Shown: positions 52,933 to 63,195, numbered from the stretch's first letter. The stretch is DNA of 64,000 bases from Pigmentiphaga litoralis (GCF_014651835.1 NZ_BMXQ01000001.1:2702120-2766119), one strand, 5' to 3'. Made by a program: numbers and translations. Notes: generated from the letters alone by a model not told the origin.

Positions 52933-54266
52933 ATGGCATCCCCTTCCTCTTCCTCTCCCTCCCCTTCCGACCTGTCCGCCTACTGGATGCCGTTCACGGC
53001 CAACCGGGACTTCAAGGCGCACCCGCGCATGCTGGTCTCGGCCGAAGGCATGTACTACCGCGACGACGCCGGCAACGCCGTGCTCGACGGAACGGCAGGA
53101 CTCTGGTGCGTACCCCTGGGACACAGCCAGCCGCGCATCGTGTCGGCCGTGCAAAAGGCAGTCGCCACGCTGGACTACGCGCCCTCGTTCCAGATGGGTC
53201 ACCCGTCGGCGTTCGAACTGGCGGACCGCCTGCGTGACTACACCGGCGGCCGCTTCAGCCAGATCTTCTTTACCGGGTCGGGGTCGGAATCGGTCGACAG
53301 TGCACTGAAGATTGCACTTGGCTACCATCGAGCGCGCGGCGAACCGACCCGTACGCGCTTCATCGGCCGCGAACGCGCGTATCACGGCGTGGGCTTCGGG
53401 GGCATGTCGGTGGGCGGCATTCCCGGCAATCGCAAGACCTTCCACGCATCGTTGCTGCCGGGGGTGGACCATCTTCAGCATACGCACGATCTGGCCCGCA
53501 ACGCCTTCAGCCGCGGCGTGCCGCAACATGGCGCCGAGCTTGCCGATGAGCTGGAACGGCTGGTGACGCTGCACGATGCATCGAACATCGCGGCTGTGAT
53601 TGTCGAACCGGTGTCGGGATCCACAGGCGTGCTCATCCCGCCCGTGGGCTACCTCAAGCGCCTGCGGGACATCTGCACCAAACATGGCATCCTGCTCATC
53701 TTTGACGAGGTCATTACCGGCTTCGGGCGTCTGGGCACCCCGTTCGGGTACGACTATTTCGACGTCATGCCGGACATGGTCACCACGGCCAAGGGGGTCA
53801 CCAACGGCGTCGTGCCGATGGGCGCCGTCATGGTCCAGCCGCATGTGTATGACGCCTTCATGCACGGCCCGGCCGGCATCGAACTGGCGCACGGCTACAC
53901 CTACTCGGGCCACCCGCTGGCCTGCGCGGCCGGCCTCGCCACGCTGGATATCTTTGAACAGGACGGCATTCTTGAACATGCTCAAAGCGTGGTCGAGTAC
54001 TGGCACGACGCCGCGTTCGCGCTGCGCGACGCGCCGAACGTCATCGACATTCGCGCCATCGGCATGGTCATCGGCATCGAACTCGCGCCGCGAGCCGGGC
54101 AGCCCGGCGCACGCGCCTTCGAAGCCTTCCGCCGCGCCTTGCCGATGGACTGCTGATCCGGGTCACCGGAGACATCATCGCGCTGTCGCCGCCCCTCGTG
54201 ATCGAAAAAGCGCAGATCGACGAACTGTTCGACAAGCTCGGAAAGGTATTGCGCAGCCTGGACTGA
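52933..54266 (+). pseudogene. Omega-amino acid--pyruvate aminotransferase, frameshifted near the C-terminus
   Basis: Class III PLP aminotransferase transferring an omega-amino group (beta-alanine type) to pyruvate. YWMPFTANRDFKAHPRM, DGTAGLWCVPLGH, FTGSGSESVDSALKIAL, LLIFDEVITGFGRLG and VTTAKGVTNGVVPMGAV (PLP lysine) are all intact. The frame stops at 54156 after RRALPMDC. The next frame continues without a gap as DGLLIRVTGDIIALSPPLVI and AQIDELFDKLGKVL to the stop at 54266, which is the normal end of the family. One missing base at about 54138-54142 (expected CTTGGCCGAT) explains it. It is either a recent mutation or a sequencing error. Confidence 0.85.
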
Positions 54267-54427
54267 TCGATTGCTCGCGTCTGGCGATGGGCGATACGCC
54301 ACCATCGGCGGAGCTTGCGGATCGGACTATCGCAGTATTCGATTATCGGATTATCGGCCGCTGACCCTGCCCGCACGTTGGGGCAACTCTCACTCAAGCG
54401 CATGCCTAGCGCCGCGCAAGGAATGCC

Positions 54428-55780
54428 ATGTCGTCCCAGGAATTGCCTTCGACCGGTGAGCCGGCCATGCGTGATGTGAGCGGTGAGCCCCTGCGCCGCG
54501 CCATTACCGGCCCCCTGTTGCTGTTCTTTATTCTGGGTGACGTGCTTGGCGCAGGCGTCTACACCCTGGCCGGCACCATCGCCGGCCGCGTCGGCGGCGC
54601 ACTGTGGGCCCCGCTGCTGCTCGCCCTGGTCTTTGCGCTGCTGGTGGCCGGGTCGTACGCCGAACTCGTCACCAAGTATCCACGCGCAGGCGGCGCCGCG
54701 GTATATGCCGCCAAGGCCTTCAAGCGGCCGGTCATCTCGTTCCTGGTCGGCTTCTGCATGGTGGCCGCGGGCGTGACCAGCGCCGCCGGCTTGGCCGTCG
54801 CCTTCGCGGGCGACTACCTGAGCGCGTTCATTCCCGTTCCCCCCACCGCCGCCGCGCTCGTCTTCCTGGTCGCCATCGCCCTGCTCAACGCCCGCGGCAT
54901 CAAGGAATCGCTCAGCGCCAACCTGGTCATGACGCTGATCGAGCTCTCGGGCCTGCTCATCGTCATCGCCTGCGGCGTCTACCTGGTGTCTCAAGGACAA
55001 GGCAACTTCGGCCAGCTGACCGAATTCCGCCCCGGCGTGTCGCCCGGTGTCGCCGTGCTCGGCGGCGCCCTGCTTGCCTTCTATTCCTTCGTCGGGTTCG
55101 AAACGTCCGCCAACCTGGCCGAAGAAGTCCGCGACGTGCGCCGCGTCTACCCCATCGCCCTGTTTGCGTCGCTGCTTATCGCCGGCCTTGTGTACGTGCT
55201 GGTGGCCCTGGCCGCATCGTTGATCGTCCCGATCGATCAACTTGCCGACTCGTCGGCCCCGCTGCTGGAAGTCGTACGCGCGTCCGGCCTCGGCATCCCG
55301 CCCCGCTGGTTCGCCGTCATCGCCCTCGTCGCCGTCGCCAACGGCGCCCTGCTCACCATGATCATGGCCAGCCGCCTGACCTACGGCATGGCCCGCGAAG
55401 GCCTGCTGCCCAGCCGCCTCGCCAGCGTCTTGCCGGTGCGCCGCACGCCCGGCATGGCCATCCTGTGGACCACCCTCGTCGCAATGGCCCTGACCTTCAC
55501 GTCCACCCTCGAAGTCCTGGCCGGCACGGTCGTGCTGTTGCTGCTGGTGGTGTTCCTGAGCACCAACATTGCCGTGCTTGTGCTGCGCAAGGACGTCGTT
55601 GCCGAGAAGCACTTTCGCGTGCCGACCATCGTGCCGTGGCTGTCGATCGGATGTTGCCTGCTCCTGGCGTCGCAGCAGAGTCTGGAGACGGTGGTGCGGG
55701 GCGGCGGGTTGCTGCTGCTGGGGGTGGTGTTGTTCGGGTTGACGCGCCTGGGAAGCGGCGCGCCGCGAACCACGCAATAA
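54428..55780 (+). CDS. APC-family amino acid permease
   Basis: Inner-membrane amino acid transporter of 450 residues with about 12 hydrophobic segments. The APC start GPLLLFFILGDVLGAGVYTLAG (about 28-49) has the G-x-G substrate-binding unwound helix region. FYSFVGFETSANLAEEVRD (about 220-238) is the typical TM6 and following loop. YGMAREGLLPSRLASV is the conserved loop 8-9. GCAAGGAATGCC precedes the ATG. It follows the omega-aminotransferase gene by about 160 bases and may import its amino acid substrate. Confidence 0.9.
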   Translation: MSSQELPSTGEPAMRDVSGEPLRRAITGPLLLFFILGDVLGAGVYTLAGTIAGRVGGALWAPLLLALVFALLVAGSYAELVTKYPRAGGAAVYAAKAFKRPVISFLVGFCMVAAGVTSAAGLAVAFAGDYLSAFIPVPPTAAALVFLVAIALLNARGIKESLSANLVMTLIELSGLLIVIACGVYLVSQGQGNFGQLTEFRPGVSPGVAVLGGALLAFYSFVGFETSANLAEEVRDVRRVYPIALFASLLIAGLVYVLVALAASLIVPIDQLADSSAPLLEVVRASGLGIPPRWFAVIALVAVANGALLTMIMASRLTYGMAREGLLPSRLASVLPVRRTPGMAILWTTLVAMALTFTSTLEVLAGTVVLLLLVVFLSTNIAVLVLRKDVVAEKHFRVPTIVPWLSIGCCLLLASQQSLETVVRGGGLLLLGVVLFGLTRLGSGAPRTTQ

Positions 55781-55932
55781 CGCGAACGCGTCCTGCGCTT
55801 GGCGATGGCCTCTGCTCGTAAAAGGCCAAACCTGCATGATCAGGGATCGGCTTTCCGTCGATCCATGGAGCGAGGGGCTGACTCACCTATGCCCATGCTG
55901 CAGCATGCTGGACTACGGGTGGCGTTGTGCCC

Positions 55933-55961
55933 AAAGAAAAACCCCGCGTTGCCGCGGGGTT
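55933..55961 (-). terminator. Rho-independent terminator of ssb
   Basis: On the minus strand, ACCCCGCGGC / GCGGGGT arms form a hairpin followed by TTTTTCTTT, 25 bases after the ssb stop codon. Confidence 0.9.
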
Positions 55962-55985
55962 CGGGGTACCAGACTGCCTGAACGA

Positions 55986-56492
55986 TCAGAACGGAATATC
56001 GTCGTCCATGTCCGCAAAGTTCGGCGCGGCATTGTTGTTCGACCCCTGCGACGCTGCGGGACGCGGGCTGCTGGCCGGACGCGCGGCCGGGCGGGCGGCC
56101 GGGGCGTTGTAGGTCTGGTCGCCGCCATCATTGCCGCCGCCACCACCGCCGCCTTCACGGCCACCCAGCAGTTGCATCTGGTCAGCCACGATTTCGGTCG
56201 TGAATTTGTCGGCGCCGGTGTCCTTGTCCTGCCACTTGCGCGTCTTCAGACGACCTTCGACGTAGACCGGGCGGCCTTTCTTGAGGTATTCGCCGGCGAT
56301 TTCGGCCAGGCGGTTGTAGAACACCACGCGGTGCCATTCGGTTTCTTCACGCTTTTCGCCTGACGTCTTGTCTTTCCAGCTGGACGTGGTGGCGATGGAT
56401 ACGTTGCAGATTGCCGCGCCATCGGGGCTGTAGCGGACTTCGGGGTCGCGTCCCAGGTTGCCGACGAGGATTACTTTGTTGACGGATGCCAT
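55986..56492 (-). CDS. ssb: Single-stranded DNA-binding protein
   Basis: Binds single-stranded DNA in replication, repair and recombination, 168 residues. The OB fold opens with [20 protein letters not shown], and [25 protein letters not shown] carries the conserved tryptophan. A glycine-rich linker with eight glycines in a row and an alanine/proline stretch lead to the acidic protein-interaction tip DMDDDIPF. It is divergent from nothing nearby; the next gene upstream (MFS, minus strand) lies between it and uvrA, an order common in Bordetella-type genomes. Confidence 0.97.
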   Translation of the reverse strand: MASVNKVILVGNLGRDPEVRYSPDGAAICNVSIATTSSWKDKTSGEKREETEWHRVVFYNRLAEIAGEYLKKGRPVYVEGRLKTRKWQDKDTGADKFTTEIVADQMQLLGGREGGGGGGGNDGGDQTYNAPAARPAARPASSPRPAASQGSNNNAAPNFADMDDDIPF

Positions 56493-56679
56493 TCCACTTT
56501 CTCCAAATGATTCAATTGCGATGTCGGGCTGCGCGCGTCGGCGGGTGGGGCACTGAACGCCGCCGGTCGCAGCCCGTCATGATTCGTTCGATGGGCCCGG
56601 GCCACCATTCGGGGTGGCTCGTATGACCCGGATATTTCGGTCCTGCCTGCAAGCCGTTACGCACGACCCGCTGGCGCCA

Positions 56680-57894
56680 TCAGGACGCCGCGGCCTGTCG
56701 CGCCGTCCGGCGTGGCGGCAGGGGTGTCAGCCGCCAGGTGGCAATCAGCCATATTACCGCGAGCACGGCGGCCAATACGTATACCGCCGAAGAACTTACG
56801 TGCGACGACAGGTAGCCGCCCAGCGCGCCCCCAACGAACAGCCCGGCGGCCTGGCTGGTGTTGTAGAAACCCAGGGCCAGGCCCTTGACCGTCGGCGGCG
56901 CAACCCGCGACACGAGGGACGGCTGCATGGCCTCCAGCACGTTGAAGACCGAGAAAAACGCCGTCAGCGCGATGACCAGCGCCACATAATGCGCCTGCGC
57001 CCAGACCAGTCCAATACAGACCAGCAGCAAGGCCCCGACGGCCCCGCGCATGGTCTGCCGGTGGGTCGAGAACCTTTCGGTCACGCCAATAATGGGCACC
57101 ATCACCAAAAACGACACCACGATCACGGGCAGATAGACGCGCCACAGGGTGCTGGCCTCGAGCCCGCCGATGCGCACCAGCGTGGCCGGAACGACCACGA
57201 ACAAGGCGACCTGGATCAGGTGCAGCGTGAATACGCCAAGGTTCAGGCGCAGCAGATCGGGGTTGAGCAACACCGTACGGAAGGGGATTTTGCCCACGGA
57301 AGGCGGCGTGGGGGGTGCGGCAGGCACGACCCAGGCGGCCACGCCCAACGCCGCCAGGCCCAGCGCGGCGATGGTCCAGAACAGGCCCGGCAGCCCGCCC
57401 CAGCCGACCAGCAGCGGCGCCAGCACCAGGGAAACCGCAAACGTAATGCCGATCGACACGCCAATCAGGGCCATGGCCTTGGTGCGGACGTGATCGCGGG
57501 TCGCGTCGGCCAGCCACGCGGTGACGGCAGCGGAAATGGCGCCGGAGCCTTGAATGGCCCGCCCGACCGTGATCCAGAACAGGTCATCCGAGGTCGCACA
57601 GACGATGCTGCCCAGCACGAACAGGATGAGCCCGAACACGACGACCGGCCGGCGGCCCCATTTGTCGGACGCGATGCCGAAGGGAATCTGCATGAACGCT
57701 TGCGTCAGTCCATACATGCCCAGGGCCAAGCCGACGCGGGCAGGGTCGGTTCCGCCCGGCAGGCCCTGCGCTGCGACGGCAAATACCGGCAGCAGCAGGA
57801 ACAGCCCCAGCATCCGGCACATGAAGAGTCCCGCCAGCGAGAAACTGGCGCGCCGTTCGGACGGGGTCATGCGGAAGGAGTCAGGAGCGGTCAT
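56680..57894 (-). CDS. MFS transporter (YajR-like group)
   Basis: Inner-membrane permease of 404 residues with about 12 hydrophobic segments. SLAGLFMCRMLGLFLLLPVFAV is TM1, and FGIASDKWGRRPVVVFG is a clear motif A (about 60-76). ADATRDHVRTKAMALIGVSIG is motif B/C-like. The N-terminal pattern resembles YajR-type MFS proteins, but the C-terminal extra domain of YajR is absent. ATG 57894 is preferred; ATG 57870 is an alternative. It is divergent from uvrA with about 200 bases between, in which I find no SOS box of standard spacing. Confidence 0.86.
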   Translation of the reverse strand: MTAPDSFRMTPSERRASFSLAGLFMCRMLGLFLLLPVFAVAAQGLPGGTDPARVGLALGMYGLTQAFMQIPFGIASDKWGRRPVVVFGLILFVLGSIVCATSDDLFWITVGRAIQGSGAISAAVTAWLADATRDHVRTKAMALIGVSIGITFAVSLVLAPLLVGWGGLPGLFWTIAALGLAALGVAAWVVPAAPPTPPSVGKIPFRTVLLNPDLLRLNLGVFTLHLIQVALFVVVPATLVRIGGLEASTLWRVYLPVIVVSFLVMVPIIGVTERFSTHRQTMRGAVGALLLVCIGLVWAQAHYVALVIALTAFFSVFNVLEAMQPSLVSRVAPPTVKGLALGFYNTSQAAGLFVGGALGGYLSSHVSSSAVYVLAAVLAVIWLIATWRLTPLPPRRTARQAAAS

Positions 57895-58091
57895 CAGGAC
57901 GCATGAGTGCAGCGAGGGCGGATCGGATAGGCGCGCGATATTGCAGCGCGTTATAGTACCAAGTTGGCTTTTGACCGGGTTGGACGCATGCGCCCCGCCG
58001 GCCGATGCCGGAACAGCAAACGGATGAAGCAAACTGATGGGTTGCAGAGTAATGAACGGCAAAGCGGGTGCAGCACAATGGATGTAATGTC

Positions 58092-61016
58092 ATGGACGTA
58101 ATACGCATCCGGGGCGCCCGCACGCATAACCTCAAGAACGTGTCGCTGGAATTGCCGCGGCACCAGTTGGTGGTGATTACCGGCTTGTCGGGGTCGGGCA
58201 AGTCGTCGCTGGCGTTCGATACGCTTTATGCCGAAGGCCAGCGGCGGTATGTCGAGAGCCTGTCCGCGTACGCCCGGCAGTTCCTGCAGCTCATGGACAA
58301 GCCCGAGGTCGACCTGATCGAAGGCCTGTCGCCGGCGATCTCCATCGAACAGAAGGCGGCCAGCCACAATCCGCGGTCCACCGTGGGCACCGTCACGGAA
58401 ATCCACGACTACCTGCGCCTGCTGTTTGCGCGGGTGGGTACGCCCTACTGCCCCGATCACCTGCTGCCCCTGCAAGCGCAAAGCGTGAGCCAGATGGTCG
58501 ACGCCACGCTGGCCATGTCGCCCGAAATGCGCCTGGCGATCCTGGCGCCGCTGGTGCGCGACCGCAAGGGCAGCTTCGAAGACGACCTGGCCAGCCTGCA
58601 GGCGCAGGGTTTCGTGCGGGTCCGGGTCGATGGCGAGGTCATGGATATCTCCAGCGTTCCGCCCTTGAAGAAGAACGACAAGCACGATATCGACATCGTG
58701 ATCGACCGGCTGCGGGTGCGTCCGGAAGCGCAGCAGCGCCTGGCTGAAAGCTTCGAAACGGCGATTACGTTGGCCCAGGGCCGCGCGATCGTGCTGGAAC
58801 TGGACGCGTCCGAAGATGAAACGCACGGCAAGGAACATCTGTTTTCCAGCCGCTATGCCTGCCCCGTGTGCAGCCACAGCCTGCCGGAACTGGAACCGCG
58901 CCTGTTCAGCTTCAATAATCCGGTGGGCGCCTGCCCGACCTGCGACGGCATCGGCCATGTCGGCTTTTTCGACCCGAAACGTGTCGTGGCCTTTCCGGAA
59001 CTGAGCCTGGCCAGTGGCGCCATCAAGGGCTGGGACCGCCGCAATCCTTTCTATCACCAGTTGCTGACCAACCTGGCGGCCTTCTACGAGTTCGAGGTCG
59101 ACACGTCCTTCGAGGAACTGCCTGCCGAAGTGCAGGAACGGGTGCTCTTCGGGTCCGGTGAACAGGAAATTCCGTTTACCTATGTGAACGAGAAGGGCCG
59201 CACGTCGGTCAAGACGCATGCCTTCGAAGGCGTGATTCCGAACCTGGAACGGCGCTGGAAGGAAACCGAGTCGGCCACGGTGCGCGAAGAACTGGGCAAG
59301 TACCGAAACATCAAGACCTGTCCGGACTGCGGCGGCTCGCGCCTGCGCCGCGAAGCGCGGTTCGTGAAGGTCGGCGAAGGTGAACAGGGCCTGGCCATCT
59401 ATGAGCTGGAAGCCCTGCCCCTGGCCGAGTGCCTGCGCTGGTTCGAGGAACTGGCCCTGACCGGCGCCAAGCGCGACATTGCCGATCGTATCGTCAAGGA
59501 AATCGCGTCCCGCCTGTCTTTCCTGAATAACGTCGGCCTGAATTACCTGTCGCTCGATCGCAGCGCGGACACCATTTCGGGTGGCGAGGCGCAGCGGATT
59601 CGGCTGGCCAGCCAGATCGGCTCGGGCCTGACCGGCGTGATGTATGTGCTGGACGAACCGTCGATCGGTCTGCATCAGCGCGACAACGACCGGCTGATCG
59701 ACACCCTGCGCCACCTGCGCGACCTGGGCAACAGCGTGATCGTGGTCGAGCACGACGAAGACATGATCCGCGCGGCCGACTGGGTCGTCGACATGGGGCC
59801 GGGCGCGGGCGAACACGGCGGCGAGATCGTGGCCGAAGGTACGCCTGCGCAGGTGTTGGCCGACCCGAAGTCATTGACCGGCCAATACATGAGCGGCGCG
59901 CTGGCGATCGCCGTGCCGGCCCGACGGCCAGTGCATGACGAAGCCGACCTGAAGTGGCTGCACCTGCTGGGCGCATCGGGCAACAACCTGAAGTCGGTCG
60001 ACCTGCACATTCCGGTCGGCCGCCTGGTGTGCATTGCCGGCGTGTCGGGCTCGGGCAAGTCCACGCTGATCAACGACACCCTGGTGCCGACGGTCTCGCA
60101 GCACCTGTACAACAGCCAGACCGAGCCGGCGCCGTATGTGTCGATCGACGGGCTCGACCACTTCGACAAGATCATCAGCGTCGACCAGAGTCCGATCGGC
60201 CGCACGCCCCGCAGCAACCCGGCGACGTATACGGGCCTGTTCACGCCGATCCGCGAACTGTTTGCCGGCGTGCCCGAGTCGCGGGCGCGGGGCTACGACC
60301 CCGGCCGCTTCAGCTTCAACGTCAAGGGCGGCCGCTGCGAAGCCTGCCAGGGCGACGGCATGGTCAAGGTGGAAATGCACTTTCTGCCGGACATCTACGT
60401 GCCCTGCGACGTCTGCCACGGCAAACGCTACAACCGCGAAACGCTGGAAATCCGCTATCGCGGCCGGAACATCAGCGAAGTGCTGGACCTGACGGTCGAG
60501 CAGGCCCTGACCTACTTCGAAGCCGTGCCCGCCATCGCGCGCAAGCTGCAGACCCTGATCGAGGTCGGCCTGGGCTACATCCGCCTGGGCCAGAGCGCGA
60601 CCACCCTGTCGGGCGGCGAGGCGCAGCGCGTCAAGCTGTCGCAGGAACTGTCCAAACGCGGCACCGGCAGCACGCTGTACATCCTGGATGAGCCGACCAC
60701 CGGCCTGCACTTCCACGACATCGCCCTGCTGCTGGAAGTCATCGGCCAACTGGTCATTGCCGGCAACACTGTGGTCGTGATCGAGCACAACCTGGACGTC
60801 ATCAAGACGGCGGACTGGGTGATCGACATGGGGCCGGAAGGCGGCGATGGCGGTGGGCAGATCGTGGCCCAGGGGACGCCGGAAGACATCGCCCGGAATG
60901 CGGACAGCCACACCGGCAGGTATCTGGCGCGCTTGCTCGAGACCGCGGCCAGCGCCAAGAAGGCGTCCAAGCCGGCCCGGGCCAGCAAGAAAGTGGCGGA
61001 TTCGGACGCGGTCTAA
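58092..61016 (+). CDS. uvrA: Excinuclease ABC subunit A
   Basis: Damage-recognition ATPase of nucleotide excision repair, 974 residues, with two ABC modules. The first Walker A is [23 protein letters not shown] (GLSGSGKSS, about 32-40). The first zinc module is CPVC...CPTC near 257-285, and the ABC signature [15 protein letters not shown] is near 498. The second Walker A is [15 protein letters not shown] (about 655), with a zinc finger CEAC...CDVC near 755-780, and [14 protein letters not shown] follows. LDEPSIGLH and LDEPTTGLH are the Walker B motifs. ATG 58092 fits the family start [14 protein letters not shown]. The lysine/alanine tail of about 25 residues is longer than usual. Confidence 0.97.
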   Translation: MDVIRIRGARTHNLKNVSLELPRHQLVVITGLSGSGKSSLAFDTLYAEGQRRYVESLSAYARQFLQLMDKPEVDLIEGLSPAISIEQKAASHNPRSTVGTVTEIHDYLRLLFARVGTPYCPDHLLPLQAQSVSQMVDATLAMSPEMRLAILAPLVRDRKGSFEDDLASLQAQGFVRVRVDGEVMDISSVPPLKKNDKHDIDIVIDRLRVRPEAQQRLAESFETAITLAQGRAIVLELDASEDETHGKEHLFSSRYACPVCSHSLPELEPRLFSFNNPVGACPTCDGIGHVGFFDPKRVVAFPELSLASGAIKGWDRRNPFYHQLLTNLAAFYEFEVDTSFEELPAEVQERVLFGSGEQEIPFTYVNEKGRTSVKTHAFEGVIPNLERRWKETESATVREELGKYRNIKTCPDCGGSRLRREARFVKVGEGEQGLAIYELEALPLAECLRWFEELALTGAKRDIADRIVKEIASRLSFLNNVGLNYLSLDRSADTISGGEAQRIRLASQIGSGLTGVMYVLDEPSIGLHQRDNDRLIDTLRHLRDLGNSVIVVEHDEDMIRAADWVVDMGPGAGEHGGEIVAEGTPAQVLADPKSLTGQYMSGALAIAVPARRPVHDEADLKWLHLLGASGNNLKSVDLHIPVGRLVCIAGVSGSGKSTLINDTLVPTVSQHLYNSQTEPAPYVSIDGLDHFDKIISVDQSPIGRTPRSNPATYTGLFTPIRELFAGVPESRARGYDPGRFSFNVKGGRCEACQGDGMVKVEMHFLPDIYVPCDVCHGKRYNRETLEIRYRGRNISEVLDLTVEQALTYFEAVPAIARKLQTLIEVGLGYIRLGQSATTLSGGEAQRVKLSQELSKRGTGSTLYILDEPTTGLHFHDIALLLEVIGQLVIAGNTVVVIEHNLDVIKTADWVIDMGPEGGDGGGQIVAQGTPEDIARNADSHTGRYLARLLETAASAKKASKPARASKKVADSDAV

Positions 61017-61025
61017 GGGACCGGG

Positions 61026-61592
61026 TCAGCCGGGCAACAGTCCGGCTTCGCGGTAGTTGGTAATCAGCGTGTCGAAGAGCGAAATGTCGGCGCGACTTCT
61101 GGCGATCAGCTGGGCGCCCGCGACCGCGGCGAAGATGGCGCGTGCCCTGGCCTCGGCGCCATCAGCATGGACCGCCTTTGCGGCCAGCAGCATCTTCGCC
61201 AGCCACGCGACGTTCACGTCGGTAAAGGTCTGGACTTCCGCCTGCACGGCCTCGGGCAGATCGTCGTATTCGGCCGCCATGAAGCTGCACAGGCACATGC
61301 GGTTGTCGCGCTCCAGCGACTGGCGAAAAATCTCCGGATAACGACGCAGGCTGGCCACGGGGTCGCCCGTGCCGTCGGCAATCGCCTCCAAGGCCGCCGA
61401 CGTGTCTTCCCAATAGCGGCGCGCTACCGCGGCACCCAGATCCGCTTTGGTAGGGAAGTGGTAGTGAATGCTCGCACTCTTAATGCCCACCTCCGCACCC
61501 AGCTCACGGAAATTGAGTCCGGCGTAGCCGTGCGCCTGTGCAGTGCGTGTGGCAGCGGCCAGGATGGCTTCTTTGGCGTTGATCAGGCTCAT
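61026..61592 (-). CDS. TetR-family regulator of the amidase gene (putative)
   Basis: A 188-residue TetR/AcrR-type repressor. The helix-turn-helix reads LNFRELGAEVGIKSASIHYHFPTKADLG (landmark SASIHYHFPTK, about 36-46). The C-terminal domain includes MCLCSFMAAEYDDLPEAVQ, a pattern common in the NemR-like branch. ATG 61592 is chosen with GAGACGAACG upstream; in-frame ATGs at 61622 and 61640 would add 10-16 residues. It is divergent from the amidase gene, and two copies of a probable operator lie between them. Confidence 0.87.
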   Translation of the reverse strand: MSLINAKEAILAAATRTAQAHGYAGLNFRELGAEVGIKSASIHYHFPTKADLGAAVARRYWEDTSAALEAIADGTGDPVASLRRYPEIFRQSLERDNRMCLCSFMAAEYDDLPEAVQAEVQTFTDVNVAWLAKMLLAAKAVHADGAEARARAIFAAVAGAQLIARSRADISLFDTLITNYREAGLLPG

Positions 61593-61660
61593 GCGTTCGT
61601 CTCGACGGGGGCGCCCGGACATCGGGCGTGGATCGGGCATTCTACCGCCCACCAACCAAA

Positions 61661-61680
61661 TCTACCAACTGATAGATAGT
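61661..61680. promoter_or_regulatory. Operator copy 1 between TetR and amidase genes
   Basis: TCTACCAACTGATAGATAG occurs here and again at 61716-61734, 55 bases apart. Both are partly symmetrical (CTA-N-C ... G-N-TAG). They bracket the amidase promoter and are the likely TetR sites. Confidence 0.7.
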
Positions 61681-61682
61681 CT

Positions 61683-61712
61683 TTGACAACGTCCGTAAAC
61701 TCCTTCTACTAT
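61683..61712 (+). promoter_or_regulatory. Promoter of the amidase gene
   Basis: TTGACA (61683-61688) and TACTAT (61707-61712) with 18-base spacing form a near-consensus sigma-70 promoter. It lies between the two operator copies, and the expected start of transcription falls inside the second copy. Confidence 0.72.
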
Positions 61713-61715
61713 TTG

Positions 61716-61734
61716 TCTACCAACTGATAGATAG
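61716..61734. promoter_or_regulatory. Operator copy 2, overlapping the amidase transcription start
   Basis: An exact repeat of the 61661 element over 19 bases, directly upstream of the amidase start codons. Bound here, a TetR protein would block initiation. Confidence 0.7.
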
Positions 61735-61746
61735 ATGATGCCAACC

Positions 61747-63153
61747 ATGACGAACCTGACCCGCTACGACGCCACCCACCTTGCCGAACTGATCCGCAAC
61801 CGCGACGTGTCGCCGGTGGAAGTCGTGCAGGCCCACCTGGACCGCATTGCCGAGGTCGATCCCAGCATCAACGCCATCGTGACGATCGCCGATCAGGCGC
61901 TGGCCGAGGCCAAGATGGCCGAAGCGGCCGTCTTGCGCGGCGACGATCTTGGCCCGCTGCATGGCGTGCCGTTCACCGTCAAGGATTCGATCGATACGGC
62001 CGGCGTACTGACCCAGCGCGGGTCGCCCATTTTCAAGGGACGCAATCCCGATGCCGATGCGACCAGTGTCGCCCGGCTCAAGGGCGCCGGCGGCATCCTG
62101 CTCGCCAAGACCAACCTGCCGGAATTTTCGTACTGGATCGAGAGCGACAACCTGCTGTCTGGCCGCACCAACAATCCTTGGAATCTGGCGCGCACCCCGG
62201 GTGGATCCAGTGGCGGCGAATCCGCAGCCATCGCGGCGGGCATGTCGCCGCTGGGCCTGGGAACGGATCTGGCCATTTCTGTCCGTGGCCCGGCGGCGCA
62301 GACGGGCATCACGTCATTGAAGGCCACCCATGGGCGCGTGCCAATGACGGGCATCTGGCCCCGCGCGCCCCGCCGCTTCTGGCATGTCGGGCCCATGGCG
62401 CGCAGCGTGCGCGACATTGCCCTGGCCTATTCCGTCCTGGCGGGTCCGGACGGACAGGATGCGTTTTCGTCGAGCATCGGGCCCGTCCAGCCTGCCAGTG
62501 GCGCCTTGAACACCGGCCCGCTGCGCGTGGGCTGGCTGGTCGAACCCGGGTTCGGTCCGATTGATCCCGAAGTCGCCGCCACCGTCCGGGCTGCAGCCGG
62601 GGCCATGCGCCAGGCCGGGCACACCGTCGACGCCGTCCGCATCCCGGCGTTGGAACGCGACTTTGCCCTGGACGTGTTCAATCGCTTGCACATCATGGAA
62701 ATGAAGCCGGCCTTCCAGGCTGCCACGGCGGGCCGCCGCGACGACGAGATCTATCTGATGGCCCGAACCATGCTGGCCACGCCCGACACGTCGATGGCCG
62801 ACTTCATCGACGCCGAACAGGCCGCGGAGCGCCTGCGCGACGGCTTTGCCGACTACTTTTCGCGCTACGACCTGCTGATCACACCCGTACAACCGATTCC
62901 GGCGCAGCCCCATGGCACGACAGAATTCCGGATCAACGGCCAGACGGTCGACGCGACCTATCTGCAAGGGTCCACCGTGCCGCTTAACCTGACGGGGCTT
63001 CCGGGCATGTCGATGCGTTTCGGCACCAGCCACGATGGGATGCCCATCGGCATCCAGCTCGTGGCGACCTGGCAGGCCGAGGCCACGCTGCTTCGCGCCG
63101 CGGCGCAACTGGAAGCCGTCAGCCCGGTCCGGGATCGGCATCCTTCGCTCTGA
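61747..63153 (+). CDS. Amidase-signature family hydrolase with altered serine motif
   Basis: Hydrolyses an amide or related C-N bond, cytoplasmic, about 468 residues. The Ser-cisSer-Lys triad can be located: lysine in GVPFTVKDSID (about 76), cis-serine in TPGGSSGGESAA (about 152), and the nucleophile serine in GTDLAISVRGPA (about 178). The family usually has GG just before that last serine (DxGGS); here it is A-I. The C-terminal LPGMSMRFGTSHDGMPIGIQLV is typical. ATG 61747 is chosen; ATG 61735 is possible. It is controlled by the strong promoter and twin operators upstream. The substrate is unknown. Confidence 0.88.
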   Translation: MTNLTRYDATHLAELIRNRDVSPVEVVQAHLDRIAEVDPSINAIVTIADQALAEAKMAEAAVLRGDDLGPLHGVPFTVKDSIDTAGVLTQRGSPIFKGRNPDADATSVARLKGAGGILLAKTNLPEFSYWIESDNLLSGRTNNPWNLARTPGGSSGGESAAIAAGMSPLGLGTDLAISVRGPAAQTGITSLKATHGRVPMTGIWPRAPRRFWHVGPMARSVRDIALAYSVLAGPDGQDAFSSSIGPVQPASGALNTGPLRVGWLVEPGFGPIDPEVAATVRAAAGAMRQAGHTVDAVRIPALERDFALDVFNRLHIMEMKPAFQAATAGRRDDEIYLMARTMLATPDTSMADFIDAEQAAERLRDGFADYFSRYDLLITPVQPIPAQPHGTTEFRINGQTVDATYLQGSTVPLNLTGLPGMSMRFGTSHDGMPIGIQLVATWQAEATLLRAAAQLEAVSPVRDRHPSL

Positions 63154-63156
63154 AAG

Positions 63157-63195
63157 CAAAAGATCCCGCCACACGGGTGACGGGATCTTTTTCTT
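63157..63195. terminator. Bidirectional terminator between amidase and apt
   Basis: AAAAGATCCCG / CGGGATCTTTTT arms with a loop of about 12 bases provide a stem followed by T-runs on both strands. It serves both the amidase gene and the convergent apt gene. Confidence 0.9.

Noticed and set aside
51567-52934. Open frame extending the LysR gene at 50658-51566 far upstream on the minus strand
   Set aside because: The extension lies opposite the SDR and small membrane protein genes and shows no homology; the LysR domain begins at 51566.
57895-58091. SOS (LexA) box upstream of uvrA
   Set aside because: A CTG...CAG pair with 8-base spacing is present, but the LexA box needs 10. No proper site was found.
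57951-59816. A 600-codon open frame on the minus strand opposite uvrA
   Set aside because: It is the mirror of uvrA codons; uvrA is unmistakable on the plus strand.
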